The notes under the pieces are model-generated. The model had not been told where the DNA came from, did not search any database, and saw only the letters and a list, made by a program, of their open reading frames with translations. Positions 9,480-19,800 of a stretch of 49,519 nucleotides of DNA are shown piece after piece. Each line of letters starts with the position of its first letter. Position 1 is the stretch's first letter. This stretch comes from G963666945 sp963666945 (GTDB lineage: Bacteria; Bacteroidota; Bacteroidia; Bacteroidales; Marinifilaceae). The DNA is taken from contig CAXXRT010000021.1 of assembly GCA_963666945.2 (NCBI GenBank), positions 1 through 49,519 of the forward strand. The letters run 5' to 3'. Position numbers and translations under genes: made by a program.

Positions 9480-11292
9480 ATGCGAGGCTCGTGGATGCTG
9501 CACAAGCGAACCCTGTTACGTCGGCTGTTCATCAGTCATCTGCTTCTGGTCATACCGGTCATTCTGTTCATGGGATGGTACTTTTCCATCTCCATCGGCA
9601 ATTTCTACCGCGTGGAAATCCATCAAATGCTGGGCAACAAGGCCCGGCTTTTTTCGATGATGATCCGTCCTTCGCTGGAAGACGGACGGATGGAGCGCAT
9701 CCATCAAGCGTGCAAGACCGGAGGGGACGCCACCGGCGTTCGTTTCACGGTGATTTTGCCCGACGGTCGCGTGGTGGGCGACACCGAACGCAACCCCGAC
9801 GAGATGGACAACCACGGCCTTCGTCCGGAGATACGAACCGCCTTGGACCAAGCCGAGGGCACCAGTACCCGGTATAGTTCCACCCTGGAAACGGACATGA
9901 TGTATGTCGCCGTGCCCTTGGTGAACGAAGCCGGCAGTGTGCTGGCCGTGGTGCGCGCCAGCCGCAGCGTAAGCGGGATCGACACCACGCTTCGCACCAT
10001 CCACAACCATCTGGCCTTCGTGGTGCTTCTGGTCTTGCTGTTCACCGCCGTCACGGCCTACGTGGTCAGTACACGGATCAACAAACCGATCGACGAACTC
10101 AAGGCGGGGGCCGACCGCTTTGCCAGGGGCGAGCTGTCGCACCGTTTGCGCATGAGCGACGTGGAGGAAATCAACCTTCTGGGCGGCGCGATGAACCAGA
10201 TGGCGGCCCAACTGGACGAACGTATCCATGTTGTCACCGAGCAGCGCAACGAATTGCAAGCCGTATTGGCCAGCATGGCCGAAGCGGTGATCGTGGTGGA
10301 CAACGAGCGACGCATTACGCGCATGAACAAGGCCGCCGGGCGGATGTTGGACATCAACCACAAGACGGTTCTCAATCGCCCCTTCGAAGAAGTCGGTTTT
10401 TCCGAGCAGCTTCAGGAATTTTTAAACGAGATTTTCCGCACCGACTGGCTTTTGGAGCGAGAGATCCGTCAAGGAGACGAAGAAAACCGCCTGTTCCTGC
10501 AAGCCCACGGGACGATCATCCGCAACGAAGGAGCGACCGGCCCCATGCCCAGTCGCTTGGGAGCCCTGATTGTGATGAACGACATTACCAAGCTCAAACG
10601 CTTGGAAAGCATCCGTCGGGATTTTGTCAGCAACGTGTCCCATGAATTGAAAACACCGATCACGGCGATCAAGGGTTTTGTGGAAACCCTGAAAGACGGC
10701 GCCCTGCAAGACCCGGAGAACGCGGAAGGTTTCCTGGACATCATCGCCAAACACGCGGATCGTTTGAACACGATCATCGAAGACTTGCTCAACCTGTCCC
10801 GCATCGAAAGTGACAGCGACCAAAAGCAGGTGGAGCGTTCCGTCCAGCCTTTGCGCGAGGTGGTGGACAACGCCGTGCTGTTGTGCCAAGCGGCGGCGGC
10901 GCAAAAGGGCATTCAAGTGGTGGTGGATTGCGACCGGAAGCTTTCGGCGTGTGTCAATGCCCGTATGATCGAACTGGCGGTGGTCAACCTGCTGGCCAAT
11001 GCCGTCAAATACACGCCCGAACGCGGGCTGGTGGCCATCAGCGCCCTGGAGGATGCAGGAACCGTGCGGCTGTCGGTCAGCGACACCGGTATGGGCATCC
11101 CCAAGGAAAGCCTTCCCCGTTTGTTCGAACGCTTCTACCGCGTGGACAAGGCCCGCAGTCGGGACATGGGCGGCACCGGTCTGGGTTTGGCCATCGTCAA
11201 GCATATCGTCATGGCGCACAACGGCCATGTGCGCGTGGAAAGCAAGGTGGGGGCAGGGTTCCGTCTTTACCATCGTACTGCCCAAGGAATGA
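9480..11292 (+). CDS. PhoR-type membrane sensor histidine kinase (C-terminal frameshift)
   Basis: About 604 residues: TM1 (about 18-40), periplasmic sensor domain (about 41-172), TM2 (about 173-196), HAMP, a PAS domain (LASMAEAVIVVDNERRITRM), HisKA with the phospho-acceptor His in NVSHELKTP (about residue 388), and a HATPase domain with N box NLLANAVKYTP, G1 box DTGMGIP and GGTGLGLAIV. This order matches PhoR/VicK-type kinases. The GGGGG run at 11249-11253 seems one base too long: dropping one G gives an end GQGSVFTIVLPKE, normal for the family, with the stop at 11290-11292. As written the frame runs to 11312. The ATG at 9480 follows GTGGGGA; the ATG at 9495, after GAGG, is also possible. No response regulator lies beside it. 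Confidence 0.88.
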
Positions 11293-11361
11293 TGCAAAAC
11301 CGGTTGTCTTAAAGGGTGCAGATCCATCGTTGCCGCGAGGGGATGAACCGGGGAACCATAG

Positions 11362-11515
11362 CAGGGTGTTGAAAAAGTCCCTCACGGACTTTTTTCAACG
11401 GTCGGTTGGCAAACCGAAGGTTCGCCAACCTCGCGGAAAACAAGGCTCCGAAACGGATCTTGTTTTCCGGCGCGGCATTCATGCCGCGTACCAGGGTGTT
11501 TTTTTCAACACCCTG
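11362..11515. repeat. MITE-like element: 15-bp terminal inverted repeats around four further hairpins
   Basis: Ends CAGGGTGTTGAAAAA (11362-11376) and TTTTTCAACACCCTG (11501-11515) are perfect inverted copies. In order, the hairpins are GTTGAAAAAGTCC/GGACTTTTTTCAAC (11368-11399, one bulge), GGTTGGC/GCCAACC (11404-11430), GGAAAACAAG/CTTGTTTTCC (11435-11468), CGCGGCA/TGCCGCG (11471-11488) and a 12-bp perfect stem TACCAGGGTGTT/AACACCCTGGTA (11489-11518). It has no coding capacity. A partial relative lies at 463-513. The region from 11293 to 11622 holds no gene. Confidence 0.7.
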
Positions 11516-11622
11516 GTAGACCGCATTCCGTTGCGTGAATCCCTCTTCCAAGCACTCTCTTCCGTCCATCCCGCAACAGGAAGAAGCGCATTTCCGGCAG
11601 GAAGTCCGGCGCAAGAAAACAC

Positions 11623-11651
11623 CTGACAAGAACAATGGGGTGCCTTATAGT
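11623..11651 (+). promoter_or_regulatory. Sigma-70 promoter of the NTPase-MscS operon
   Basis: CTGACA (11623-11628), exact 17-base spacer, TATAGT (11646-11651). The start codon at 11738 lies about 80 bases downstream. Confidence 0.6.
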
Positions 11652-11658
11652 GCATAAA

Positions 11659-11675
11659 ACCGGTCGGTGACCGGT
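11659..11675. promoter_or_regulatory. Perfect inverted repeat at the predicted transcription start (candidate operator)
   Basis: ACCGGTC-GGT-GACCGGT: two 7-bp arms around three bases, placed 8 bases after the -10 box, where a bound repressor would block RNA polymerase. It could also form a short hairpin at the 5' end of the transcript. Confidence 0.45.
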
Positions 11676-11737
11676 CTGAATGGGGAAACCGGCAAGAAAG
11701 GGTGCCTACGGCGTAGCAGGCAGATCAAGGAGCGGCC

Positions 11738-14700
11738 ATGAACACGAGCCTTCCCGCTTCCCTTCCGACGGAAGATCGGGATAAGCGAACCACGCGGTTC
11801 TTCGCGTCTCTACGACGGCGCATCGGTACGTTGTTGGTTGTGCTTTGTATTTCAACGTTTGCCGTGCTGGCGGTTGCCGAAGAGCCAAGCCCGGAGCCCG
11901 GAACCGCGCCGCATCCGAGCGGGGCCGATGTTTCCCAAGTCGAGCCGACCGGCGGTGCCGACGTGCAGGCCGACACGGTGCCGGAGCTTCCCGCGCAGTG
12001 GGCGACGGTCAACCGGGATACCTTCCTCCATGAAACCCCTTCTCCCGACGCCGGGAAATCGAAACTCGTTCGAAACTCCGTCGTCTTGCTGGAACAGACC
12101 GATCGTTTCGGCTGGTCCTTCGTCTGGACAGTGGAAAAAACCAAAGGGTGGACGCCCCGTTTCCACCTGAGCGACGGCAAGGGGGAGCGCCCCGCCGAAT
12201 TGATTATCGCATGGAGTCCGCCTGCGGAGGATGGCGACGGGGAAGGGGAAGACGAGGCGGACCTTGAGGGTGCGGAGGCGGAACCGCCGCCGGTCCTTGA
12301 GCCGATGACCGACCAGCAAATGAGCGAGCGTTGGGAACTTCTTACGCGGGAACGCGCCGCCCTGGCCGACTTTGCCCAAGGCCGCATTTCGGAACGCTTC
12401 CAAACCGCCGACCTGTTCACGCTGAACCTGCTGGAGCAGGAATCCGTGAACAACCGCATCACGCAACTTCAACGGAGGGTCGAAGACAAGTTGCGGCTTG
12501 TGGCTTTTTTTGGAGAAGCTTGCCGCCAAAGGGGAGGCTTCCGCTCAGGCCATCGTCGAGACTCCTTTCGGCGAGGTGATACAGGAATCGGCCCCCGTTT
12601 CCTCCGAAACGCCCGCCACCTCACAGACACCGGGGGCTGATCCGTCGAAGAAATCCGTGGCAGCGTCGGAAAAGGACGCGCCCGTCTCTCCGACCGAAAC
12701 AAGCCATTCACCCAAAGACGCAGTCCCCGCCACTCCTGAAGCCGAACCAAGTCCTGCCGCCGCGTCCTTGCCCGGTAGGACTTCTTCCTCAGAGGAGCCG
12801 GCGGAAAAGCCGACGGAAGGGGCCGTCTCGCCGCAGGTTCCAACCGAGAAACCGCCGCGCTTCGTGCCATCGCGCTTGGAATTGGAAAAGGCGGAGTTGG
12901 ATGCTCTGGACCTGCGCTTGGCCTTTTTGGGCAAACCCTTGGAACAACGCAAGGCGATTCTGGATGCGGAGATCGAGCGTAAACGAGCGGCGGAACAGAA
13001 GATCCGTGCGGAAGCCGAGCAACGCAAGGCCGAAGCCGAAGCCCGTGCCGCCGAGGAAGCGCGTCGCCAAGCCTTGGAACGGGCCGAACAGGCGCGGTCC
13101 GCTGCCGAGCGCGCTCTGGCCTTGGAGTTGGCTAGATTGGAAGGCGTGAAGAACGAGATTGCGGAATTCCGCAAACAGCTTTCCATCGGTCGCCAGGAAG
13201 CCTCTCTGCGCCGGTCACGAAACATGAACCGCATTAACGAGGTGACGGCCCAGGTTGCGAGCCTCGCAGAAGGTTCCGACGAGGCCGCCAAGCTGTACGA
13301 CGAACTGGTGACCGAACTGACGGAGATCCGCAAGCGCATTTCCGACCAACTGGACGCCTTCGGCGGTACCGCCAAAGCTCCGCGTTTTGTGGGTGAGTTG
13401 CAGAAACTGCAAGCCATGACCGACGAGCAGCAAAAGGAGAAGCGCACCCTGGAAGAAAGCGCCGACGCCGTGTCCGAGGATGCGGACCGCCTGGACGCCG
13501 ACTCGCGGGAACTGGCGCTGGAAGACCTGCGGGCCACGGTGGACTTGGAAACGGGATTGAACGATGCCCGGCTTTCGCTGCTGCAACGCTTGAGTGAAAC
13601 GCACCGTGGCGAGTTGCTCGGCTTCGGACCGCGCGGTCTTGCGCAGTTTGGCCGGGAAGTCGTCCACTTCAGCCTGATGTTGCGTTGGATGGAATTCGGT
13701 GGGGAACGTCTGCTTATCGACAAGGTGAGCCAACTCAAAGATCCCTATCAAGCCTTGGACGTACTAGGCAAGCTGACCATGTTGCTGCTCTTGGTTGCGG
13801 GGTATTTCTTCGTGCGCCGCCGTCTGGGGCGTTTCGTGGAAATCCCCGACACGCCTCCCCGCCGCACGGGAAGCTTCTCCGTCAAGCCCGATCTTTCCCG
13901 ACGCCTGCGGGAAACCCTGCAACCGATCTACCGCGACGTTCTGTTCCTTGTCTTGACCCTCCTCTGGCCCCTGTTCCTGAACGTCCATGCCGAGCGCAGT
14001 GCCGGAACGTTGCTGTACAAACTGCTTCTGCTCGTCGCGCTGTATCGTCTCTCGCTGAGCGTCGGATTCCGCGCCCTGCTGTGGATGATCCTGATGAACA
14101 TCGGCCAGTTGGACGCGGAGCGCCGGTCGAAGCTGGAACGTTCGGTGCGCATCGTCTCCCGCTTCGTCTTTTCCATCATCGCCATGCTCACCGTCGCTGG
14201 GTTCACCTTGGGCGAGGGGTATTTGTACCACCTTGTTTCGCGGCTGGCTTTCTGGGGGGCCTTGGTCATTTTCATTTCGCTGGCCTTCTGGTGGCGCAAG
14301 AAGATTTCCTCGGACTTCGTCACCCTTTGGCCCGAATCCTCCCTTTCCCGCGAGCTGACCGCCGCACGTGGGCGCTGGTACGAATTGGTTTTCACCCTTC
14401 TGGCATTGGTCTATTTGGCCATCTTCGGCCTCTTCGGCGCGTTTCGGCATGTGGCGCTGGGGTTCGACTTCGTACAGAAGTTGGTGGCCTACCTGTTTCG
14501 CAAGCGCTTGGAGCATGAAGCGGAAGCACGTTACGAAGCCATGCCATCGTCCCTTGGAGCCCCCCGAAGTCTTGAAGCGTGCCTTCGACGAGACCGAGGA
14601 ATCGAGGCCGGAACAGCGATTGGACCATTTCCCGAAGATGGATGCCTTTCTGCGGCAGGTGGAAAGCTGGGATGCCGGAGGACGCCACGGAAGCTTCCTG

Positions 14701-15628
14701 GTCATCGGCAAGGCCGGTGTGGGAAAAACGGAGTGGCTCCGCGAAGCGCTGCGCCGCAACCAGGTTCATTCTTCATCGTATCTGGACCTGAGCGAACGCC
14801 TGATCGAGCCGGAGCGACTGACGCAGTTTCTATCCCAAGGCTTGTTCCCGGACATGCCGCCGCTGGATAGCGCGGACGATCTCGTGGCAAGGTTTCGCCA
14901 AGGCCGACGGCGCATCGTCGCCTTGGACAATCTGCACATGGCGCACCTTCGCGGGCCGGACACCCTTCGCGGGTGGTGGGCCTTTAATCGTTTGATGGAG
15001 CAAACCGGCGATCATATCTTCTGGTTGGTCTCCTTCGGGTACCATCCCTACGAATTTCTTTCCTGGGTGCGCAAGGACCGCGATGTCTTTCGGGATGCCG
15101 TGGTGGCTTCAGACCTGGGACGAAGGGCTCGTTTCCGAGTTGCTCTCCAAAAGGATGAACGCCGCCGGGTGGCACGCCGATTACCGTGCCCTCGTCCCCG
15201 GCGGTCAAAGCGGGGTTTACACCCAAGCGAGGATCGACCTTACCGCCAGGGATTTCAACCGCTTGGTTTGGGATTTCACTCTCGGCTCTCCCCGTTCGGC
15301 CTTGCATTACTGGCTGAAGTCCCTGGTGCCCGGCAGTGAAAAGACGGCCCAGGTTCGTTTGTTTCCGCAACCGGAAGGCAATCTTTTGGAGCGCCGCGAC
15401 GAAACGGACAAATTCGTTTTGGCCTCGGTGTATTGGCACAACCGCTTGACTGTCCAGGAAGCGGCATTGTCCTTGCGCTACCCGATTTACGCTTGCGCCG
15501 ATTCGCTCATCAAAATGCATGAAATGGGCATTCTACGGTACAACAACGACGGTTGGTATTCGGTCACAACGGCCTGGTGGCCACTCGTGACTCGTTATCT
15601 GCGCCGGAAAAACCTGATTCGCAACTGA
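11738..15628 (+). CDS. Very large membrane P-loop NTPase with SH3b-like and coiled-coil periplasmic part (three frameshifts)
   Basis: Frame-corrected, about 1295 residues. Order: signal or anchor helix (about 28-47); SH3b-like domain (about 88-147, VNRDTFLHET to GWTPRFHL); an acidic then Pro/Ser-rich linker; a long charged coiled coil (about 380-605); about six membrane helices (about 675-910), recalling the inner-membrane part of MscK-type proteins; a cytoplasmic NTPase with Walker A GKAGVGKT (about 989) and Walker B RIVALDN (about 1058); and a C-terminal winged-helix-like segment (about 1225-1295). One-base excesses near 12503 (T run), 14554 and 15106 break the frame; removing each restores clean sequence, for example PLEPPEVLKRAF. 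The ATG at 11738 follows AAGGAG. The mscS gene starts 16 bp downstream. Inferred role: wall or tension sensing coupled to the channel. STAND-like is the nearest label for the NTPase, not certain. Confidence 0.75.
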
Positions 15629-15644
15629 TCCAGGAGTCCAAGCC

Positions 15645-16520
15645 ATGCCGGAAGCCGCCCAAAACGTCAATATCATCGACTTCATTCGCGTCAGCGGGGT
15701 ACTCAGCGGGCTGTTGGTCCTGTTTGTCACCTGGCTTGTCGGAAGGATACTCGGCGCGGCCTTGAACCGCCTGGGAGCCCGCTTTGCCGACAAACGCCTG
15801 CTTATCAACCAACTGGCCACCTTGGTACGGTTTACCATCTACCTTGGCGGTATCACGGCGGCCATCGCCATTTCGTTCAGCCTGTCCCAGGAAGTTCTTC
15901 TGGCTCTGGCCGGAACAGCGGCGGTAACCATCGGTTTCGCTTTGAAAGACTTGGCTGCCTCGGTGCTGGCCGGGGTGATCATCATCATCGACCGCCCCTT
16001 CCAGGTGGGAGACCGCGTCAGTTTCGGTGGCGTCTATGGGGAGATTTCCGCCATCGGGCTGCGTTCGGTACGGCTGGTCACGCTGGACGACAACGTCGTC
16101 ACCATCCCCAACAGCAAATTCCTTACCGACATCGTCAGTTCCGGGAACTGGGGTGCGCTGGACATGCTGGTTCAGATGGATTTCCTCATCGGGCAGGACC
16201 AAGACATCACGCTGGCCAAACGTCTGGTGGAAAGCGCCCTCACAAGTTCCCGGTACGTGTATCAGGAAAAAGCCTGGAGCGTGCTGGTCTCTCAAGTGGT
16301 CAAGGAAAACCTTGTCGCCGTGCGCCTGCGGGCCAAGGCTTACGTTTTGGATGTCGTATACGAGAAGCCCTTCGAGTCCGACGTGACCGAACGGGTGTTG
16401 GACTCCTTCCGTCGGCACAACATTCTTCCGCCATCGGTTTATTTGGCCAATGTGCCGCATCCTCCCGCTCCCTTGCGCAGCCTGGAGGAATCCTTCCACT
16501 CGGTCAACCGAACCGCCTGA
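15645..16520 (+). CDS. mscS: Small-conductance mechanosensitive channel, MscS family
   Basis: 291 residues, close to E. coli MscS (286). Two N-terminal helices (about 17-40 and 58-84) are followed by the pore helix and its signature, LAGTAAVTIGFALKDL then VIIIIDRPFQVGDRV, then the beta domain (GGVYGEISAIGLRSVRL) and the alpha-beta C-terminal domain. Homoheptamers open under membrane tension and release solutes to protect against osmotic lysis. The ATG at 15645 follows CAGGAG and lies 16 bp after the stop of the giant NTPase gene, so co-transcription and functional coupling are very likely. A lone minimal MscS paired with a separate regulatory membrane NTPase is unusual; large MscS relatives usually carry their regulatory domains in the same chain. 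Confidence 0.92.
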   Translation: MPEAAQNVNIIDFIRVSGVLSGLLVLFVTWLVGRILGAALNRLGARFADKRLLINQLATLVRFTIYLGGITAAIAISFSLSQEVLLALAGTAAVTIGFALKDLAASVLAGVIIIIDRPFQVGDRVSFGGVYGEISAIGLRSVRLVTLDDNVVTIPNSKFLTDIVSSGNWGALDMLVQMDFLIGQDQDITLAKRLVESALTSSRYVYQEKAWSVLVSQVVKENLVAVRLRAKAYVLDVVYEKPFESDVTERVLDSFRRHNILPPSVYLANVPHPPAPLRSLEESFHSVNRTA

Positions 16521-16750
16521 GCAGGCACGGCTTTGCTCGATCAAGCTCCGCGCCCTTCGGGACATCCGCCCAGGGCGGGTTCCTCAGGCTGCGGAGCCGG
16601 GTTTCATCCCCGGAGGAGCCAAGCAAGATTCTGGAAAACCGAAGAGAAACAACCCAATAGGAAAGAACTCTCGCTCCAATAGGTGTTCTCAAACGAACAA
16701 GGTTTCATCGAAGCTACGGAACGGAATTCTCGTGCTTCCGCTCAGGGAAA
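16521..16750. other. Structured non-coding spacer after mscS
   Basis: No gene. GAGCA/TGCTC (16520-16538) is followed by a closing stem GCTCCGC (16545-16551)/GCGGAGC (16591-16597) that encloses CCC-TTC-GGG and CCGCC-CAG-GGCGG (16566-16578), then CCGGG/CCCGG around 16597-16613. The nested layout resembles the larger cloverleaf at 25391-25518. One part may act as a terminator for the NTPase-mscS operon, although no clear T-run follows. Confidence 0.4.
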
Positions 16751-16779
16751 TTGACAGAATATGACTTCGGCGTTATTCT
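16751..16779 (+). promoter_or_regulatory. Strong sigma-70-type promoter of the hybrid kinase gene
   Basis: TTGACA (16751-16756), 17-base spacer, TATTCT (16774-16779); start codon at 16830. Nearly consensus. Confidence 0.65.
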
Positions 16780-16829
16780 AACCTCCGCTTGTCGAATCCT
16801 TTTTACCCGCGAGGTGGGGGCCGAAGCGC

Positions 16830-19800
16830 ATGGCCAAAGTCTTGGTGGTGGATGACGAATACGGGATACGCTTGACGCTGCGCGAGTTCCTGCTCGACGA
16901 GGGATACGACGTGGACACGGCGGAAAGCTTCGACGAGGCGGTGGTCCACCTCAAGCGGCAAGACTACGATGTCGTCGTCACCGATGTCATTCTGCCCCGG
17001 CGTAACGGCCTTGACTTGTTACGTCATCTTCACGACACGACCCCGGAAGTCCAGGTCATCATCATCACCGGCGAACCCACGGTGGAACTCACCGTGCAGG
17101 CGATGCGCCTAGGAGCTTTCGACTTCATCGCCAAGCCGGTGTCCGGGAAGGATCTCTGCGATGTCGTCTTCGAAGCGGCGCAGAAAAAAAGCCAGTACGA
17201 CCAAGCCGAAGAAATGCTGCGGGAAAGCGAATCCCGTTACCACATGCTGTTCGACGCCGCCGCCGACGCCATTTTCATCTTCGACGAACGGGGCCACGTG
17301 CAGGAAGTGAACCGAACTGCCTGCGAGAAACTGGGCTTTTCCCGCTCGGAACTGCTGGCGCAAACCTGCCAATCCTTGTTTTCCGATTTGCCGGAGCCGC
17401 TGGCGGAAAAAGCCCAGGCTCAAGGATTCGTCTACGAGACCCGCATTGTACGCAAGAACGCCCTCCCTCTGCCCGTGGAACTGAGCATCCGGCAAGCGAC
17501 CTATTTCGGGGAATCGGGTTGGATGTTCCTCGTCCGCGACATCAGCGAGCGCCGCAAGACCCAGGAACAATTGCTGCGGTTCTCCGCCGCCGTTCATGCC
17601 AGCACCGACGCCGTGCTGATTACCGACCTGTCCGGAACGATTATGCAGGTTAACGATGCCGCCGTGCGCATGTTCGGCGGTGAAAACGAAGCCGAGCTGC
17701 TGGGCCAAGACGGAATGCGTTTCATGGTTCCCGACTTCCACACTACGGCCAAGCTGGACATGGAAGAAATCCTGCAAACAGGCCGGTTGCGCAGCCTGGA
17801 ATACAGCGTTTTCCGCAAGGACGGTTCCACCATCCCCGTTGAGGCCAGCATTTCCATCATGAATGACGCCAAGGGAGCCGTGCAGGGCTTTGCGGCCATC
17901 TTGCGCGACATCTCCGAACGAAAGCGGGCCGAGGCCGCCCTGCGGCGCAGCGAGGAAAAATTGGCCGGAACCCTGGCCTGTATCAGCGATCTGGTGTTCG
18001 GCATCAACCACGAAGCCTGTTTCGTCGAATTCTACCAATCCTCGGACCATCCGGAATTGTATGTCAAACCGGACTTCTTCCTCGGTCGCCACGTCGGGGA
18101 GGTGCTACCGTCGGACATTGCCGAGCGTTTCCTTTCCGCCTTGCGCAACGTGGAGCAACGCAAGGATATTTTCGAGTTCGATTACCAACTGGAGGTGAAC
18201 GGCAAGCCGATGTGGTTTTCCGCTCGTTGTTCCACGAGAAAGGACGAGCAGGACCAACCGGACGGAATTCTGGCCATTGTGCGCAATATCCATTCCTACA
18301 AACAGGCCGAACAAAGCGCCCGACAGAAAACCAAGGAACTGGCGTTTTTGACGGAAAGCGCCCAGGCCTTCATGCAGGTGGAACCGGAACAGGATCTCTA
18401 CGCGCTGATCGGTCGCCAACTGCGCCATTTGGCCACCTGCCGCGTGATCGTCAGTGAATACAAACCGGAGACCGACAGCTTGGTTTGTCGAAGCCTTCAA
18501 GGGCTTGGTCCGGCAACCCACAAGATTCTGTCCATGTTGGGCGGAAGCCCGGTGGGACGCTCCTTCCCCATTACGGACGAAGAGGCACGCAAGAACATGC
18601 TTTGCGGTCGCGTGTTGGAAGTGGAAGGCGGCATTCGCGCCTTGGTGTTCGGTCAGATTCCGCTTTCCATCTGCAATTTGATCACCCAGGCTTTGGACAT
18701 CGGCAAGGTCTACGGCGTCGGTTTCATCCACGCCGGGCAACTGCTGGGAACGGCGGTGATGGTGTTGCGGCGGGGCGAGGATCTGCCTCTTCGGACGGTG
18801 GAAGCTTTCGCCGGACAGGCGGCCATCGCGCTGCACCGCGAGCGCCTGCAAAGCCGGGGAATTGCCTTGGAAAACCAGCTTCACCAAGCACGCAAGTTGG
18901 AAAGCCTGGGGCGTTTGACCAGCACGGTAGCCCACGACTTCAACAACCTGCTTACCGGGTTGATTGGCAATGTCGCCCTGGCTCAGATGGAGCTTTCTCC
19001 CGGACATGCCGCCGAGGACTACCTGAACGAAGTGCATCGGGCGGTGGACAAAGCGGCGGAACTGACCGGGCAACTGCTGGGTATCAGCCGAAAGCGGGAC
19101 ATCAAAACGAGTGCGCTGGAGTTGTCCGAACTGATCGCGTCCAACAGGAATCTGCTGCAACGCCTGCTGGGCGAGGACATCCGGCTGGAACTGGACTTGA
19201 GTCCGAACCTTCCCTCGCTGATGGCGGATCGTGGACACTTGGAGCAAGTTTTGCTGAATCTGGCGGCCAATGCCCGCGACGCTCTGCCGGAAGGCGGGAC
19301 CGTGCTGCTGCGGACATGGCGGGAAAACCTGCTGCCGGAGCTTTTTTCACAGGAACGCGCTCCCGATTTTCCACGAGAGGTAGTCAAACTGAGCTTCGAG
19401 GACGATGGGCCGGGCATGGAGGAATCCGTCCGGCACTTGGCCTTCGAAGCGTTTTTCACAACCAAGCAACCGGGGCACGGTACGGGCCTTGGCTTGGCCA
19501 CGGTGGCGGAGGTAATGCGCGGTCTGGGTGGAAGCGTGACCATCGAAGCCCCGGAGACCGGGGGAACCCGTTTCGTGCTGACCTTCCCGCCGGTCGGGTC
19601 CGCCTCGGTGACGCCGTTGGAAATCCCCTTGCCGATCCCCGGAGGAACGGAAACGCTGCTGCTTTTGGAACAGGACGAACAGGTGCGGCGGACACTGCAA
19701 AACAGCCTGCTATCCCTGGGGTATCGGGTGCTTTCGTCCCCGGACGCGAACGGTTTGCGCAAGCTCGCCATTGCCGCCGAGCAGTTGCCGGCCTTGTTGA

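Noticed and set aside
16523..16537. AGGCACGGCTTTGCT, similar to a sigma-54 promoter, just after mscS
   Set aside because: The GG and GC are nine bases apart instead of ten, and the TGG of the -24 box is AGG; this spacing error normally abolishes activity.
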